The translations under genes were made by a program, and so were the position numbers. Source: Comamonadaceae bacterium (GTDB taxonomy: Bacteria; Pseudomonadota; Gammaproteobacteria; Burkholderiales; Burkholderiaceae_C). Taken from it: a stretch of DNA of 51,252 nt. A model generated the notes under the pieces. The model made no database searches, had not been told where the DNA came from, and worked only from the letters and a program-made list of their open reading frames with translations. Location of the stretch: positions 1 to 51,252 of the forward strand of contig JAIXWZ010000019.1 of assembly GCA_027491035.1 (NCBI GenBank), given 5' to 3'. Positions 15,601-29,650 of this stretch are shown one piece after another. How positions within the stretch are numbered: position 1 is the first letter of the stretch; every line of letters begins with the position of its first letter.

Positions 15601-16395
15601 ATGGGATTTTTGACCGGCAAGAAACTGCTCATCACGGGGGTGCTGTCCAACCGCTCCATCGCCTACGGGATCGCCCGCGCTTGTCATGCGCAAGGCGCCG
15701 AACTGGCTTTTAGCTACGTCGGCGAGCGCTTCAAGGACCGCATCACCGATTTTGCTGCAGAATTCGGCTCCAGCCTGGTGTTTGACTGCGATGTCGGCAG
15801 CGACGAGCAGATTGAGCGCCTGTTCCAGGACCTGGCGGTGCATTGGCCGCAGTTTGACGGCTTCGTGCACGCCATTGGCTATGCGCCGCGTGAAGCGATT
15901 GCCGGCGATTTTCTGGAGGGGCTCTCGCGCGAAGCCTTCCGGATCGCCCATGACATCAGCGCTTACAGTTTCGCGGGCATGGCCAAGGCCGCCGCGCCCA
16001 TGCTGCGCGACAAATCGGCCCTGCTGACCCTGTCCTATCTAGGCGCTGTGCGCACCGTCACCAACTACAACACCATGGGCCTGGCCAAAGCCAGCCTGGA
16101 GGCTTCGGTGCGCTATCTGGCCGAATCGCTGGGCCCCAAAGGAGTGCGGGTCAATGGCATCAGCGCCGGCCCGATCAAGACGCTGGCGGCCAGCGGCATC
16201 AAGGGCTTTGGCAAGATCCTCAGCGTCGTCGCTGAGGCCTCGCCCATCCGCCGCAACGTCACCATCGACGATGTCGGCAACGTCGCCGCGTTTTTGCTCA
16301 GCGACCTGGCCGGCGGCGTGACGGCTGAAATCACCTATGTCGACGGTGGCTTCAGCCAGGTGGTCGGCGGCATCGCCGAGCCGGCTGAGCGTTAA
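15601..16395 (+). CDS. fabI: Enoyl-[acyl-carrier-protein] reductase FabI
   Basis: [44 protein letters not shown]...; SDR with FabI signature. Confidence 0.96.
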   Translation: MGFLTGKKLLITGVLSNRSIAYGIARACHAQGAELAFSYVGERFKDRITDFAAEFGSSLVFDCDVGSDEQIERLFQDLAVHWPQFDGFVHAIGYAPREAIAGDFLEGLSREAFRIAHDISAYSFAGMAKAAAPMLRDKSALLTLSYLGAVRTVTNYNTMGLAKASLEASVRYLAESLGPKGVRVNGISAGPIKTLAASGIKGFGKILSVVAEASPIRRNVTIDDVGNVAAFLLSDLAGGVTAEITYVDGGFSQVVGGIAEPAER

Positions 16396-16418
16396 GCCGG
16401 CCGGCCCAGTCCTTCCGT

Positions 16419-16459
16419 CTCCGAGCGGCTCCGAGCGGCTCCGAGCGGGTCCGACCGGC
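16419..16459 (+). repeat. Short 10-bp tandem repeat (CCGAGCGGCT)n
   Basis: ctccgagcggctccgagcggctccgagcgggtccgaccgg, about 3.5-4 copies between fabI and map. Confidence 0.8.
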
Positions 16460-16514
16460 CCCATGGCGGGGCGTGCAAGCCAGCTTGGCAACCCCGGTGG
16501 GATAATGCCGCTCC

Positions 16515-17336
16515 ATGAGTATCACCATCAAGGATGAGGCGGGTGCTGCCGCCATGCGCCTGGCCGGGCGGCTGGCCTCCGAGGTCCTCGACTACCTCAG
16601 CCCCTTCGTCACGCCCGGCATCAGCACCAACGAAATCGACCGCCTGGCGCACCAGTACATGACGCAGGTGCAAGGCACGGTCCCAGCGCCCCTGGGCTAT
16701 CAGCCGCCAGGTTACGCGCCCTACCCCAAATCGCTGTGCACCTCGGTCAACCATGTGGTGTGCCACGGCATTCCCAACGACAAGGTGCTCAAAAAGGGCG
16801 ACATCGTCAACATCGACGTGACGGTCATCAAGGACGGCTGGCACGGCGACACGTCGCGCATGTTTCTCGTGGGCGACTGCTCGATTGCCGCCAAACGCCT
16901 GTGCCAGGTCACCTATGAGGCCATGTGGCATGGCATCGCAAAAGTGCGCCCCGGCGCAAGGCTGGGCGATATCGGGCACGCGATCCAAGTCTTCGCCGAG
17001 CGCCAGGGCTACAGCATCGTGCGCGAGTTCTGCGGCCATGGCATCGGCCAAAAGTTTCACGAAGAGCCCCAGGTGTTGCACTACGGGCGCCCAGGAACGC
17101 TTGAGGTGCTGCACCCGGGGATGGTCTTTACGATCGAGCCCATGATCAATTTGGGCAAGCGCGACATCAAGGACGGTCCAGAAAAAGACGGCTGGACCAT
17201 CGTCACGCGCGACCATTCGCTGTCGGCGCAGTGGGAGCACACGGTGCTTGTCACCCCAGACGGCTACGAGGTGCTCACCGTGTCAGAGGGCAGTCCGGCC
17301 GTGCCCGATTTTGTGGCCGGGGCGGTCAAGGCTTAA
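16515..17336 (+). CDS. map: Methionine aminopeptidase type I
   Basis: [36 protein letters not shown]...[19 protein letters not shown]. Confidence 0.96.
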   Translation: MSITIKDEAGAAAMRLAGRLASEVLDYLSPFVTPGISTNEIDRLAHQYMTQVQGTVPAPLGYQPPGYAPYPKSLCTSVNHVVCHGIPNDKVLKKGDIVNIDVTVIKDGWHGDTSRMFLVGDCSIAAKRLCQVTYEAMWHGIAKVRPGARLGDIGHAIQVFAERQGYSIVREFCGHGIGQKFHEEPQVLHYGRPGTLEVLHPGMVFTIEPMINLGKRDIKDGPEKDGWTIVTRDHSLSAQWEHTVLVTPDGYEVLTVSEGSPAVPDFVAGAVKA

Positions 17337-17379
17337 GCCTGGCTTCGAACGGGCTGCCCGACTCGCCGCCCAACGCGTC

Positions 17380-20007
17380 ATGACCCACGCCACGCCGATC
17401 GATCCGCTACCCCAGTGGCGCTTGGCCTACCGCCAGGGCAAGGCGCAGCTGCTGGCCGGTGCGGCCCAGGGCGCTTCAGTCAGGGGCGTGCGCTCCATTT
17501 TGCGCAAGCTCGCGCGGCACACCGATGCCACCTTGAAGATCTTGTGGCAACACGCCGGCTTTGGTGCCGATTGCGCTCTGGTGGCGGTGGGCGGCTACGG
17601 CCGCGGCGAACTTTTCCCCGCCTCCGATGTCGATGTGCTGCTGCTGCTGCCCGAACATGCCGCGCTGGAGGCGCCCGATCCCCACGGCCTGACCCTGCGC
17701 CAGCGGCTCGAGCGCTTCATCAGCCTGTGCTGGGACTGCGGCCTTGAGATCGGCTCGAGCGTGCGCACCCCCGATGAATGCCTTGAAGAGGCGCGCGGCG
17801 ACATCACGATCGCCACCTCCATGCTCGAGGCCCGCTTCGTCGCCGGCTCGCGCGCGCACTGCAGCGGCTTGATCGAGCGGCTTGCAGTGCAGTTGCAGCC
17901 GCGCGATTTTTTTGTGGCCAAGACGCTCGAGATGCGCCAGCGGCACACGAAATACGAGGACACGCCCTACTCCCTCGAGCCCAACTGCAAAGAGTCGCCC
18001 GGCGGCCTGCGCGACTTGCAAGTCATCCTCTGGGTCGCGCGGGCGGCAGGGCTGGGCCGCAGCTGGGACGAGCTGGCGGCCCACGGGCTGGTGACGCCGT
18101 TCGAAGTGCGCCGCATCAAGGCCAATGAAGCCTTGCTCAGCCTGATTCGCATCCGTCTGCACCTGCTGGCTGGGCGGCGCGAAGACCGACTGGTGTTCGA
18201 TCTGCAAACGGCAGTGGCCGAGTCGTTTGGCCACCGACCGGTGCTCGATGCCGATGGGCGGGTACAGCGCGGCACCATGCGAGTCAGTGAAATGTTGATG
18301 CGCCGCTATTACTGGGCGGCCAAGGCGGTGGCGCAGCTTAACCAGATCCTGCTGCTCAATATTGAAGAGCGGCTGGCGCCCAGCCACTACCAGTTGCGCC
18401 CGATCAACGAACGCTTCTCAGATCGCGGCGGCCAGCTTGAGGTCGCCTGCGACGATTTGTACCTCAACCAGCCGCAAGCCATCTTAGAGACCTTTTGGCT
18501 CCATGCCAGCACACCGGGGCTGCGGGGGCTGTCGGCGCGAACCCTGCGAGCCCTTTACAACGCTCGCAGCAGCATGGACGCGCGCTTTCGGCGCGATCCG
18601 GTCAACCGGCAGACCTTTCTGAAAATCTTGCAGCAGCCCGAGGGCATCACGCATGCCATGCGCCTGATGAACCAGACCTCGGTGCTCGGGCGCTACCTGT
18701 GGGTGTTTCGCCGCATCGTCGGCCAGATGCAGCACGACTTGTTTCATGTCTACACCGTCGACCAGCACATCTTGATGGTGCTGCGCAATGTCCGGCGCTT
18801 TTTCATGGCCGAGCATTCGCACGAATACCCCACCTGCTCTCAGCTGGCCGCCGGCTGGGACAAGCCCTGGATTTTGTACATCGCCGCGCTGTTTCATGAC
18901 ATTGCCAAGGGGCGCGGCGGCGACCACTCCGACTTGGGCAGCCGCGATGTCCGTCTTTTTTGCAGGCAGCATGGCATCGAGCGCCAGGACGCGCGCCTGA
19001 TCGAGTTTTTGGTCGCCGAGCACCTGACCATGAGCCGCATCGCCCAAAAAGAGGACCTGAGCGATCCCGAGGTGATTGGCGCTTTTGCCCAGCGCGTGGG
19101 CAACGAGCGCAATCTGACGGCGCTGTACCTGCTGACCGTTGCCGACATCCGCGGCACCAGCCCCAAGGTCTGGAATGCCTGGAAGGGCAAGCTGCTCGGT
19201 GACCTGTACCGCTACACCCTGCGCATGCTCGGCGGACGCGCACCCGATGCAGATGCCGAAATCGAAGCGCGCAAGCGCGACGCGCTGCAGCTGCTGGCCC
19301 TGCACAGTCAGCCCTTTGAGTCGCACAAGGTCTTGTGGGACACGCTCGATGTGGGCTACTTCATGCGCCACGACGCGGCCGATATCGCCTGGCATGCGCG
19401 CCAGCTTTCGCGTCATGTCGGCCAAGGCCAGCCCATCGTGCGCGCCCGCGCGTCATCGACGGGCGAGGGGCTGCAGGTGGTGGTCTACACGCCCGATCAG
19501 AGCGACCTGTTCGCCCGCATCTGCGGCTATTTTGACCATGCGGGCTTTTCGATTCTCGATGCGCGCATCCACACCGCGAGCAACGGCTACGCGCTCGACA
19601 CCTTCCAGGTGGTCAGCCCAAGCTTGGCAGAGCATCCGCGCGAGCTGACCGCGCTCATTGAGGCGCAACTCGCACGCACCCTGCAAGAAGCCGGCGCCCT
19701 GCCCTCGCCCAGCCGGGGCCGGGTGTCGCGGCGCGTCAAGAGCTTCCCCGTGGCCCCCCGAGTGACCCTGCGGCCCGACGAGAAAGCCCAGCGCTGGCTG
19801 CTGAGCATTTCAGCCAGCGACCGGGTCGGCTTGCTCTACTCAATTGCCCGGGTGCTGGCCAGCCACCGCCTGAATCTGCGACTGGCCAAGGTCACCACTT
19901 TGGGCGAGCGGGTGGAAGACACCTTTTTGATCGATGGCCCAGAGCTTCAGCAAAACAAAGCACAGATTGCGATCGAAACCGAGCTGCTGCAGGCCTTGCA
20001 GGCCTGA
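17380..20007 (+). CDS. glnD: [Protein-PII] uridylyltransferase GlnD
   Basis: 875 aa from ATG 17380; nucleotidyltransferase [22 protein letters not shown] domain ([16 protein letters not shown]), two C-terminal ACT domains. Confidence 0.96.
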   Translation: MTHATPIDPLPQWRLAYRQGKAQLLAGAAQGASVRGVRSILRKLARHTDATLKILWQHAGFGADCALVAVGGYGRGELFPASDVDVLLLLPEHAALEAPDPHGLTLRQRLERFISLCWDCGLEIGSSVRTPDECLEEARGDITIATSMLEARFVAGSRAHCSGLIERLAVQLQPRDFFVAKTLEMRQRHTKYEDTPYSLEPNCKESPGGLRDLQVILWVARAAGLGRSWDELAAHGLVTPFEVRRIKANEALLSLIRIRLHLLAGRREDRLVFDLQTAVAESFGHRPVLDADGRVQRGTMRVSEMLMRRYYWAAKAVAQLNQILLLNIEERLAPSHYQLRPINERFSDRGGQLEVACDDLYLNQPQAILETFWLHASTPGLRGLSARTLRALYNARSSMDARFRRDPVNRQTFLKILQQPEGITHAMRLMNQTSVLGRYLWVFRRIVGQMQHDLFHVYTVDQHILMVLRNVRRFFMAEHSHEYPTCSQLAAGWDKPWILYIAALFHDIAKGRGGDHSDLGSRDVRLFCRQHGIERQDARLIEFLVAEHLTMSRIAQKEDLSDPEVIGAFAQRVGNERNLTALYLLTVADIRGTSPKVWNAWKGKLLGDLYRYTLRMLGGRAPDADAEIEARKRDALQLLALHSQPFESHKVLWDTLDVGYFMRHDAADIAWHARQLSRHVGQGQPIVRARASSTGEGLQVVVYTPDQSDLFARICGYFDHAGFSILDARIHTASNGYALDTFQVVSPSLAEHPRELTALIEAQLARTLQEAGALPSPSRGRVSRRVKSFPVAPRVTLRPDEKAQRWLLSISASDRVGLLYSIARVLASHRLNLRLAKVTTLGERVEDTFLIDGPELQQNKAQIAIETELLQALQA

Positions 20008-20021
20008 GGGCGGCTCCAGGC

Positions 20022-22701
<2,680 letters not shown>

Positions 22702-23760
22702 TCATGAAAACAGACGGCGGCACAAGTCAGAGCCGACCGGCAAGTCGCGCGACTGCAGGGTCTCGTAGAGCTGCAGCAAATCGGTGTGAATCGAGTCCAT
22801 GGTGTCGGCCCGGATCGCATTGCCGTTGTCGTCGGTGATCGCCCCTTCCATGCTGGCGGCCAGGGCCAGCGCGATTTCGCACATGCGCGCGAAAGGCTTG
22901 TCTTCTTGCGCCACCTGCGGCACGTCCAGCGACAGCACGATCTGGCGCAGGGCCGCCTTGTCGGGCTCATCGGCGAGCGCTGCCTGGGCATCAAAGGAGA
23001 GCACCAGAATTGGCGGCTGTCCGTCGGTCTTGGCCGCCACCACCATACGGCCTGGGATGACGCCTGCAACAAAACCCAGGCGGGCCGCCTGCTGCTGCAC
23101 GTAGCCCGGACTCCAAGCGGCTTTGCGGGCTCTGAGCGTGAAGCTCAGCTGCGCATCATGGGCGCCAGCAAACTGATCGAGTTCGCGCGCACGGGCCACT
23201 TCCTCGAGCATGTCGGGGAACTCGGCCTCACCGCCAATGGCATCGGCAAACTCCCGGGTTCGGGTGACGAACTCTGAAAACTCGATCTGGTTCATCGCAC
23301 CGACCCGGTTGGCCAGCTGGATGCCCGCCTGGAACGCGCTGTAGCGCTGGCCCGCAGCCGGCACCTCCCACAGGCCCGTGGCCGCGCTCAGGCCTTCGAG
23401 CGCAAAGGGCTTGGTGCCCACCCGCCGGGTGGCCGGCAAAGCGGCCAGTGCGGCCTCGCCCGAGACCATGCCCTCAAATGAAATCGGCGCGATCACATCG
23501 ATCAGCGGATCGAGCCCTGGCTCGCGTTTGGGCAGGCCCAGCGCCTCAAAGCCGCCGGCCTGGTCGGTCCCGCCCATCGCAGGCTCCCCCCCATCGGCGT
23601 GGGCCGGCAAGGTGAAGTCGAGCGTGCTCGGGTCAGGCCCCTCGGATTGAGGCTCAGCCTGCTTGGGCCGGCTGCGCCGTGAAGTCCATGCGTTATGGGC
23701 CACCACTGCGGCGAGCACCACAGCAGCGAGCAAAGCCAGTTCAAGAGGCAAATTGTTCAT
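22702..23760 (-). CDS. zipA: Cell division protein ZipA-like
   Basis: N-terminal TM (MNNLPLELALLAAVVLAAVVAHNAWTSRRS), acidic linker, ZipA C-terminal FtsZ-binding-like domain; between smc and ligA. Confidence 0.85.
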   Translation of the reverse strand: MNNLPLELALLAAVVLAAVVAHNAWTSRRSRPKQAEPQSEGPDPSTLDFTLPAHADGGEPAMGGTDQAGGFEALGLPKREPGLDPLIDVIAPISFEGMVSGEAALAALPATRRVGTKPFALEGLSAATGLWEVPAAGQRYSAFQAGIQLANRVGAMNQIEFSEFVTRTREFADAIGGEAEFPDMLEEVARARELDQFAGAHDAQLSFTLRARKAAWSPGYVQQQAARLGFVAGVIPGRMVVAAKTDGQPPILVLSFDAQAALADEPDKAALRQIVLSLDVPQVAQEDKPFARMCEIALALAASMEGAITDDNGNAIRADTMDSIHTDLLQLYETLQSRDLPVGSDLCRRLFS

Positions 23761-26700
23761 GAGAGTGCCGACTCGGCCAAGGTCAGGGCCGACTCCATGT
23801 CCACCGCCACGATACGCGATACGCCCTGCTCCTGCATGGTCACGCCGATGAGTTGCTGGGCCATCTCCATGGCGATCTTGTTGTGGGAGATAAAAAGAAA
23901 CTGAGTCTGGCGCGACATGCTGGTGACCAGCTTGGCGTAGCGCTCGGTGTTGGCATCGTCCAGCGGTGCGTCGACCTCGTCGAGCAAACAAAAAGGCGCC
24001 GGGTTGAGCTGAAAGATCGCAAAGACCAGAGCAATGGCGGTCAGGGCCTTTTCGCCACCAGAGAGCAGATGGATGGTCTGGTTTTTCTTGCCGGGCGGCT
24101 GCGCCATAACCTGCACACCGGCGTCAAGAATTTCTTCGCCCGTCATGATGAGGCGGGCGTTGCCGCCACCAAACAACTGCGGGAACATCAGGCCAAAGTG
24201 CTGGTTGACGGTCTCGAAAGTGCTACCCAGCAGATCGCGCGTTTCCATGTCGATCTTCTTGATCGCATCTTCCAGCGTCGTCATGGCCTGTGTCAAATCG
24301 GCCGACTGCGAGTCCAGGAAGCCCTTGCGCTCACGCGCGGCCTGCAGCTCCTCGAGCGCCGCCATATTGACCGCGCCCAAGGCCGCGATTTCACGCTGCA
24401 AGCGTTCAATGTCAGCCTGCAAGGCCGATGGGCGAAAGCCGCCTTGCTCGACCGAGGCCTGCAACAGCGCCAAATCGGCCTGCGCGTCCACCAAGAGCTG
24501 CTCATACTGTTCAAAGCCCAGACGGCTCGCCTGGATTTTGAGCTGCAAGTCCGTGATGCGGGTGCGCAGCGGCTCGAGCTCGCGCTCGAACTGCAAGCGC
24601 CGCTCATCGCTGGCCCTCAGCTTGGCCGTCAGATCGTCGTAGCGGCTGCGGGTGGCCGCCAGATCCGCCTCGCGCTCGAGCTTGAGCGCCAGCGCGCCTT
24701 GCAGGCCCGAGCGGGCCGTGGCGTCGGACAGGCGCGTCAGTTCCTCCTGCGCCGCTTGTTCGTCAGCTTGCAGCGCGCCGCTTTGCTGATCGGCCATCTC
24801 GATGCTGCGGCCAAGCTCTTGCATGCGCGCATGGAGCGTGCGCAGCTCAAATTGAGCCTCTTGTGCCTGGCGCTCGAGATCGCGTTGCTGCTCGCGCGCC
24901 AGGTTCAGGGCCCGATCGGCCTCGATCACTCGGTCATCGAGCTGCGCCTGCCTCTCCTGGTTGTCGGCCAGCTGCATGTCGAGCTCTTCAAAGCGCGCTT
25001 CGGCGGTGATGCGGCGCTCTTGTAGCTGCTCGAGCTGCGCGTCCACCTCCTCAAGGTCTGCGTGCAGCTGGGCCGCGCGGGTGCGGGTTTGGTCTGCCAG
25101 CTGCTGCAGCCTCAGCGCATCGACTTGCAGCGCGTGGGCGCGCTGCTGGGCGCTGGCACTGTCCTGGCGCAGTGCCCCCAGGCGCTCAGAGGCCTGCGCG
25201 TAAGCCGATTCGGCCCGCAGCAAGGCGCTGCGCGCCTCCTCCACGATCAGGCTTTGCGCCCGCAGCTGCCGCTCGAGGTTCTCAATGTCCTTGGCCCGCG
25301 CAAGCAACCCTGCCTGCTCGGAGTCTTGGGCATAAAAGCTCACGCCATGTCGGCTCACCGCATGCCCGGCCGGCACATAGAGGAGCTGGCCGGCCTGCAG
25401 CTGCTCGCGCAAGGCCAGCGCCTGCTCCAGTGTGTCGGCCACATAGGCACCATGCAACCAGTCGTCGAGCAAGGCCTGCTGGCTGGCATCGTGCTGGCGC
25501 AGCATGGCCGCCAGCGGCTTGAGCGTGCTGTGCTCGCCTTGAGCGGCCGCAGCGCTGGGCAGGCTGTAGAACGCCAGCTTGGCCGCCGGCGCATCGCCCA
25601 CGCCACTGCCGACGAAGCCGCGCACCATCTCCAGCCGGCTGACTTCAAGTGCCCCGAGCCGCTCTCGCAGCGCCGCCTCGATGGCTGTTTCCCAGCCAGG
25701 CTCAACTTGCAGACGGCTCCACAAACCGGGCAGGCCTTCGAGGCCGTGCTTGGCCAGCCAAGGAGCCAGCTTGCCATCGGTTTTCAGGCGCTCCTGCAAG
25801 GCCCGCAAGGCCTGCAAGCGGGCCGACAGATCGGCTTGGCGGGCTGACTCGTCATTGACCGTTTGCTGCTGCGCCCGGCGCTGGGCGTCGAGTCGGGGCA
25901 CGCTGTCGGTTAACTCTTGCAACTGCTGCTGCAACTGCTGCTGAAGTTGCTGCGCCGCCACGAGCTGCTCTTGCAGATGCGCCAGGCGGGCCTCATCGGG
26001 TGCAGCCAGGCCATTGCGATCGACCAGCAGCCGCTCCCGGCGCGAACCCAGGCCGCGCGCCAGCTCCTCAATGCTGCGCTGCTCAGCGGCCAACACCTGG
26101 ATCTGCTGCTGCACCTGGTTGACCGCGGCGCGTTGAACCTCGGCACCGGTTTGCGCCTGGCCAAGCGCATCTTGCAGCTGCGGCAGCGCGTCGGCCTGCT
26201 CCTGGCTGCGCGCTTGCAAAATCTCCGACTGCTCCTGCGCCCCGTCGTTGCGGCCTTGCAGTTGCTCGAGCTCGACCGCGGCATCGCTGCGACGCGTGGC
26301 CCACTGAGCGCCTTGCTCGCGCAGCTGCGTCAGGCGCTGCTGGACCCGCTCGCGCGCCTCCACCACATAGCGAATCTCGGCTTCCAGCCGCGCGACCTCG
26401 GCACTGGCTTCGTAAAGCCGCCCCTGGGCTTGGTTGACCTGATCGCCCGCCTCGTAGTGAGCTTGGCGCACCGTCTCCAGGTCAGACTCGGTCTGGCGCA
26501 GGTCGGCCAGCCGGCTCTCAAGGGCATTGGTCGCCTGCGCAGCCTCGGTTTGCAGACGGGCCTGGTCGGCCTGGCTTTCGCCGCGCTTGATGAACCACAG
26601 CTGCTGCTGCTTGAGGCTCACCTGGGCTTGCATCTCTTTGAAGCGCACGGCCACCTGGGCCTGCTGCTCGAGTTTGTCGAGCTGCGCGCCGAGCTCGCGC

Positions 26701-27293
26701 AGGATGTCCTCCACGCGGGTCAGGTTCTCGCGCGTGTCCTGCAGACGGTTGGCAGTTTCACGCCGGCGCTCCTTGTACTTGGACACGCCGGCGGCCTCTT
26801 CCAGAAACAGCCTCAGCTCTTCGGGTTTTGATTCGATGATGCGACTGATGGTGCCCTGGCCAATGATGGCATAGGCCCGCGGCCCCAAACCCGTGCCCAG
26901 AAACACGTCCTGCACATCACGACGGCGCACCGGTTGGTTATTGATGTAATAACTCGAGGTGCCGTCACGGCTGAGGACGCGCTTGACGGCGATTTCGGCA
27001 AACTGGCCCCACTGCCCGCCCGCCCGGTGGTCGGCGTTGTCAAAGACCAGCTCCACGCTTGAGCGACTGGCCGCCTTGCGCGTGGTGGTGCCGTTGAAGA
27101 TCACATCCTGCATCGACTCGCCACGCAACTCGCTGGCTCGGCTTTCACCGAGCACCCAGCGAACCGCGTCCATGATGTTGGACTTGCCGCAACCGTTGGG
27201 CCCGACCACCCCCACCAGTTGACCCGGCAGCATGAAGGCGGTGGGCTCGGCGAAGGATTTGAAACCCGAAAGCTTGATCGAATTGAGACGCAC
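23757..27293 (-). CDS. smc: Chromosome segregation protein SMC
   Basis: Walker A GPNGCGKSNIMDAVRWVLGE, long coiled coil, hinge, C-terminal LSGGEKALTAIALVFAIFQLNPAPFCLLDEVDAPLDDANTERY. Probable GTG start at 27293. Confidence 0.96.
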   Translation of the reverse strand: MRLNSIKLSGFKSFAEPTAFMLPGQLVGVVGPNGCGKSNIMDAVRWVLGESRASELRGESMQDVIFNGTTTRKAASRSSVELVFDNADHRAGGQWGQFAEIAVKRVLSRDGTSSYYINNQPVRRRDVQDVFLGTGLGPRAYAIIGQGTISRIIESKPEELRLFLEEAAGVSKYKERRRETANRLQDTRENLTRVEDILRELGAQLDKLEQQAQVAVRFKEMQAQVSLKQQQLWFIKRGESQADQARLQTEAAQATNALESRLADLRQTESDLETVRQAHYEAGDQVNQAQGRLYEASAEVARLEAEIRYVVEARERVQQRLTQLREQGAQWATRRSDAAVELEQLQGRNDGAQEQSEILQARSQEQADALPQLQDALGQAQTGAEVQRAAVNQVQQQIQVLAAEQRSIEELARGLGSRRERLLVDRNGLAAPDEARLAHLQEQLVAAQQLQQQLQQQLQELTDSVPRLDAQRRAQQQTVNDESARQADLSARLQALRALQERLKTDGKLAPWLAKHGLEGLPGLWSRLQVEPGWETAIEAALRERLGALEVSRLEMVRGFVGSGVGDAPAAKLAFYSLPSAAAAQGEHSTLKPLAAMLRQHDASQQALLDDWLHGAYVADTLEQALALREQLQAGQLLYVPAGHAVSRHGVSFYAQDSEQAGLLARAKDIENLERQLRAQSLIVEEARSALLRAESAYAQASERLGALRQDSASAQQRAHALQVDALRLQQLADQTRTRAAQLHADLEEVDAQLEQLQERRITAEARFEELDMQLADNQERQAQLDDRVIEADRALNLAREQQRDLERQAQEAQFELRTLHARMQELGRSIEMADQQSGALQADEQAAQEELTRLSDATARSGLQGALALKLEREADLAATRSRYDDLTAKLRASDERRLQFERELEPLRTRITDLQLKIQASRLGFEQYEQLLVDAQADLALLQASVEQGGFRPSALQADIERLQREIAALGAVNMAALEELQAARERKGFLDSQSADLTQAMTTLEDAIKKIDMETRDLLGSTFETVNQHFGLMFPQLFGGGNARLIMTGEEILDAGVQVMAQPPGKKNQTIHLLSGGEKALTAIALVFAIFQLNPAPFCLLDEVDAPLDDANTERYAKLVTSMSRQTQFLFISHNKIAMEMAQQLIGVTMQEQGVSRIVAVDMESALTLAESALS

Positions 27294-27498
27294 AGTCAGT
27301 CTTGCTAGAAAGAAAAATCGGCCCCGGACCCGCAGCCGCGCCACCGGTCCAAGCCCGCCACCTCAGTCACGGCACAGGCCAGGGACAGCCCTGGACAGGG
27401 CCCAAACAAACCCAATTATGGACCCAGCCGCAAGCGCCTTCATACCAATGCCCTGGCATGAACGATAATGCTTTGAGACTACTTTCCAGGGCCGCGCC

Positions 27499-27720
27499 AT
27501 GCAGATCGAGCACCACACCGTCCTCAACGCCGTCTCGCGGGCGATCATTTTGTGCGACAGCGACACCGAGCAGGCCAAGGACGGGCTTTACGCGCTGGGC
27601 GACTATCTCAAACACTACTTTTTTGCCACGGCGCGGCGCCAAAGCGAGCCCAGCGAGCAAGACCTCGAGCGGGTGGCAGAAAGCCTCAAAGTGCTGCGCC
27701 AGTTCTTGGGCAAGGACTAA
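27499..27720 (+). CDS. Hypothetical 73-aa protein
   Basis: MQIEHHTVLNAVSRAIILCDSDTEQAKDGLYALGDYLKHYFFATARRQSEPSEQDLERVAESLKVLRQFLGKD; plausible helical composition, lies in otherwise free space, not antisense to a gene. Confidence 0.55.
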   Translation: MQIEHHTVLNAVSRAIILCDSDTEQAKDGLYALGDYLKHYFFATARRQSEPSEQDLERVAESLKVLRQFLGKD

Positions 27721-27723
27721 GGC

Positions 27724-29577
27724 CTAGGCCGGCGCATCGCCCTGGCCTGGGGGCAAGGGCGATGGCGGCGATGGAGGCGATGGAGGCGGCGACAGGCGAG
27801 CCAGCACTTGTTCGCGCAGCAACTGCGGGCGAACCGGCTTGTGCAAAACAGGGATGCCCTGGCTGCGCGCGGTCAATTCAAGCCTAGAAGAAACATCGCC
27901 GGTCATCAGCAAAGCGGGCAGCAGGCCGGGCGCGCGCTGGCGCAGCGCGTTAATCAGTTGCAGGCCATCGGGCTCGAGATCGCCGAGGTGGTAGTCGCTG
28001 ATGAGCAGGTCGATGCCCTGCGACTTGCTGATGTCGATGGCCTGCACCAAGTTGCGAGCGGCATAAACCTGACAGCCCCAGCCGGCCAGGGTTTTGACCA
28101 TGCTGCCCAGCAGCAGGTCCACGTTGTCGACCACCAAGACCCGCAGCGCGCGCAAGCGCGCCTGCGCCGCGTCAAGTTCTTTTTCTGACTGCGCGCCATC
28201 GGCCGAAAGAGGGGCACTGGGCGCCATGAACACCGAAAAGCACGAGCCCTGGGCGGGCGACGACTCAACACTGAGCTGCAGGCCCATGAGGCCCGCATAG
28301 CGCTTGACGATGGACAGTCCCAGGCCCAGCCCTTCGGTTCCTGAAGCCGCCCCATCGAGCCGCACAAATTCGTTGAAGATCGTCTCCAGTTTGTCGTGTC
28401 GGATACCGATCCCGGTGTCGCAGACGCGAACGCAAACCCGGTTGTCGACCTCGCTGACCTTGAGCTCGACGATGCCATGGGCGGTGTATTTGATGGCGTT
28501 GGAGACCAAGTTGGCGAGCAGAGCCTGCAGCAGCACCGGGTCACAGCGAACCCACAAGTCGCAGCGCGCGACCAGCAGACGCAGGCCTTTGCCGCGCGCC
28601 ACCACCTCAAACTGTCCCTCCAGGCGCGCCAGCATCTGCCCGAGTTCGACCGGCATCTCACGCGGCTCGACCAGACCCGCGTCGAGACGGGTCAAGTCCA
28701 TCAGGGTGACCAAGGAGGCGCTGAGCGACTGGCTCAACTCATTGAGGTCTCGCAGGCATTGACGGGTTGACTCCGGCGATGAATCGAGCAAGGCGCGCTC
28801 GGCCAGCAGCCCGATCGCATGGGCCGGTTGGCGCAAGTCGTGGCTGACCGTGGCCAGCAGGCGGCTGCGCTCGCTCGCCACGCCTTCCAGCGCGACGTTC
28901 TTGACCATCAGCTCATCGGCCAATTGCCCATTGAGCTTGGCCAACTCAAAGCCCTTGAGAACACTTTTGCGCTGGTTGCTGGCGTACACCAGATACAGCG
29001 CAAACATGCCCAGGGTAAAGACTGCAAAGCCCGTCGCATAGGGGTGGGTCTGCTGCCAAGTCATCCATGCAAAACTCAGGTACACCAGCGGCGCGTAGAC
29101 CGCAATCGACAGCCATCGGCCCGACAGGCTGAAGGCCGTCGCCCCGACCAGCACCAGCGTGGCTGCAAGCAACGCCGACTGCGCCATGGGGTCGAGTTGC
29201 GGATAGACGAACCAACCCAGACTCGAGACCATCAGCCCGTCGACCAGCTGGATCAGCAATGACAGGCGGCTCCAGCGCTTGAGGCGCAGCGGGTCGAGCG
29301 CTGGCGCTTGGGCGAACAACAGGCCGGCCGCCATGCGTGCGGACAGGTAAAGCACCCACAGAGGCATCCAGGCCTGCAAAAAAGGCCACGGGCGCAGGTC
29401 GGCCCGGACCGCATAAAGGTAGACGCTGATGCAGATGACCAGCGGGCTGTTGAAGACGTAGTCCCGGTAGATGGCACGCAGGTGCTCGGTCAGGGCAGCC
29501 GGGTCCTCCTGCCCTCGCCGGGCAAACACCCGCCCGACGAGCTTTGGCAAGGCGGTGGCAACATCAACATAGGTCAT
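27724..29577 (-). CDS. Membrane-bound hybrid sensor histidine kinase/response regulator (paralogue A)
   Basis: About six hydrophobic segments, H-box VSHDLRQPAHAIGLL, N-box LVSNAIKY, G-boxes DTGIGI/GLGLGLSIV, C-terminal receiver (VLVVDNVDLL, SDYHLGDLEPDG, HKP); Pro/Ser tail. Confidence 0.93.
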   Translation of the reverse strand: MTYVDVATALPKLVGRVFARRGQEDPAALTEHLRAIYRDYVFNSPLVICISVYLYAVRADLRPWPFLQAWMPLWVLYLSARMAAGLLFAQAPALDPLRLKRWSRLSLLIQLVDGLMVSSLGWFVYPQLDPMAQSALLAATLVLVGATAFSLSGRWLSIAVYAPLVYLSFAWMTWQQTHPYATGFAVFTLGMFALYLVYASNQRKSVLKGFELAKLNGQLADELMVKNVALEGVASERSRLLATVSHDLRQPAHAIGLLAERALLDSSPESTRQCLRDLNELSQSLSASLVTLMDLTRLDAGLVEPREMPVELGQMLARLEGQFEVVARGKGLRLLVARCDLWVRCDPVLLQALLANLVSNAIKYTAHGIVELKVSEVDNRVCVRVCDTGIGIRHDKLETIFNEFVRLDGAASGTEGLGLGLSIVKRYAGLMGLQLSVESSPAQGSCFSVFMAPSAPLSADGAQSEKELDAAQARLRALRVLVVDNVDLLLGSMVKTLAGWGCQVYAARNLVQAIDISKSQGIDLLISDYHLGDLEPDGLQLINALRQRAPGLLPALLMTGDVSSRLELTARSQGIPVLHKPVRPQLLREQVLARLSPPPSPPSPPSPLPPGQGDAPA

Positions 29578-29611
29578 GGTCGCAGGCCCTGAGGCACTTG
29601 CCTCTGGCGAC

Positions 29612-29650
29612 CATCATATATAGTTTTTATAACATTATCAGTTGACTCAA
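29612..29650 (-). promoter_or_regulatory. AT-rich candidate promoter for paralogue A
   Basis: Minus-strand TTGAGTCAACTGATAATGTTATAAAAACTATATATGATGG in a GC-rich background, immediately upstream of the 29577 start; exact boxes not resolvable. Confidence 0.4.
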
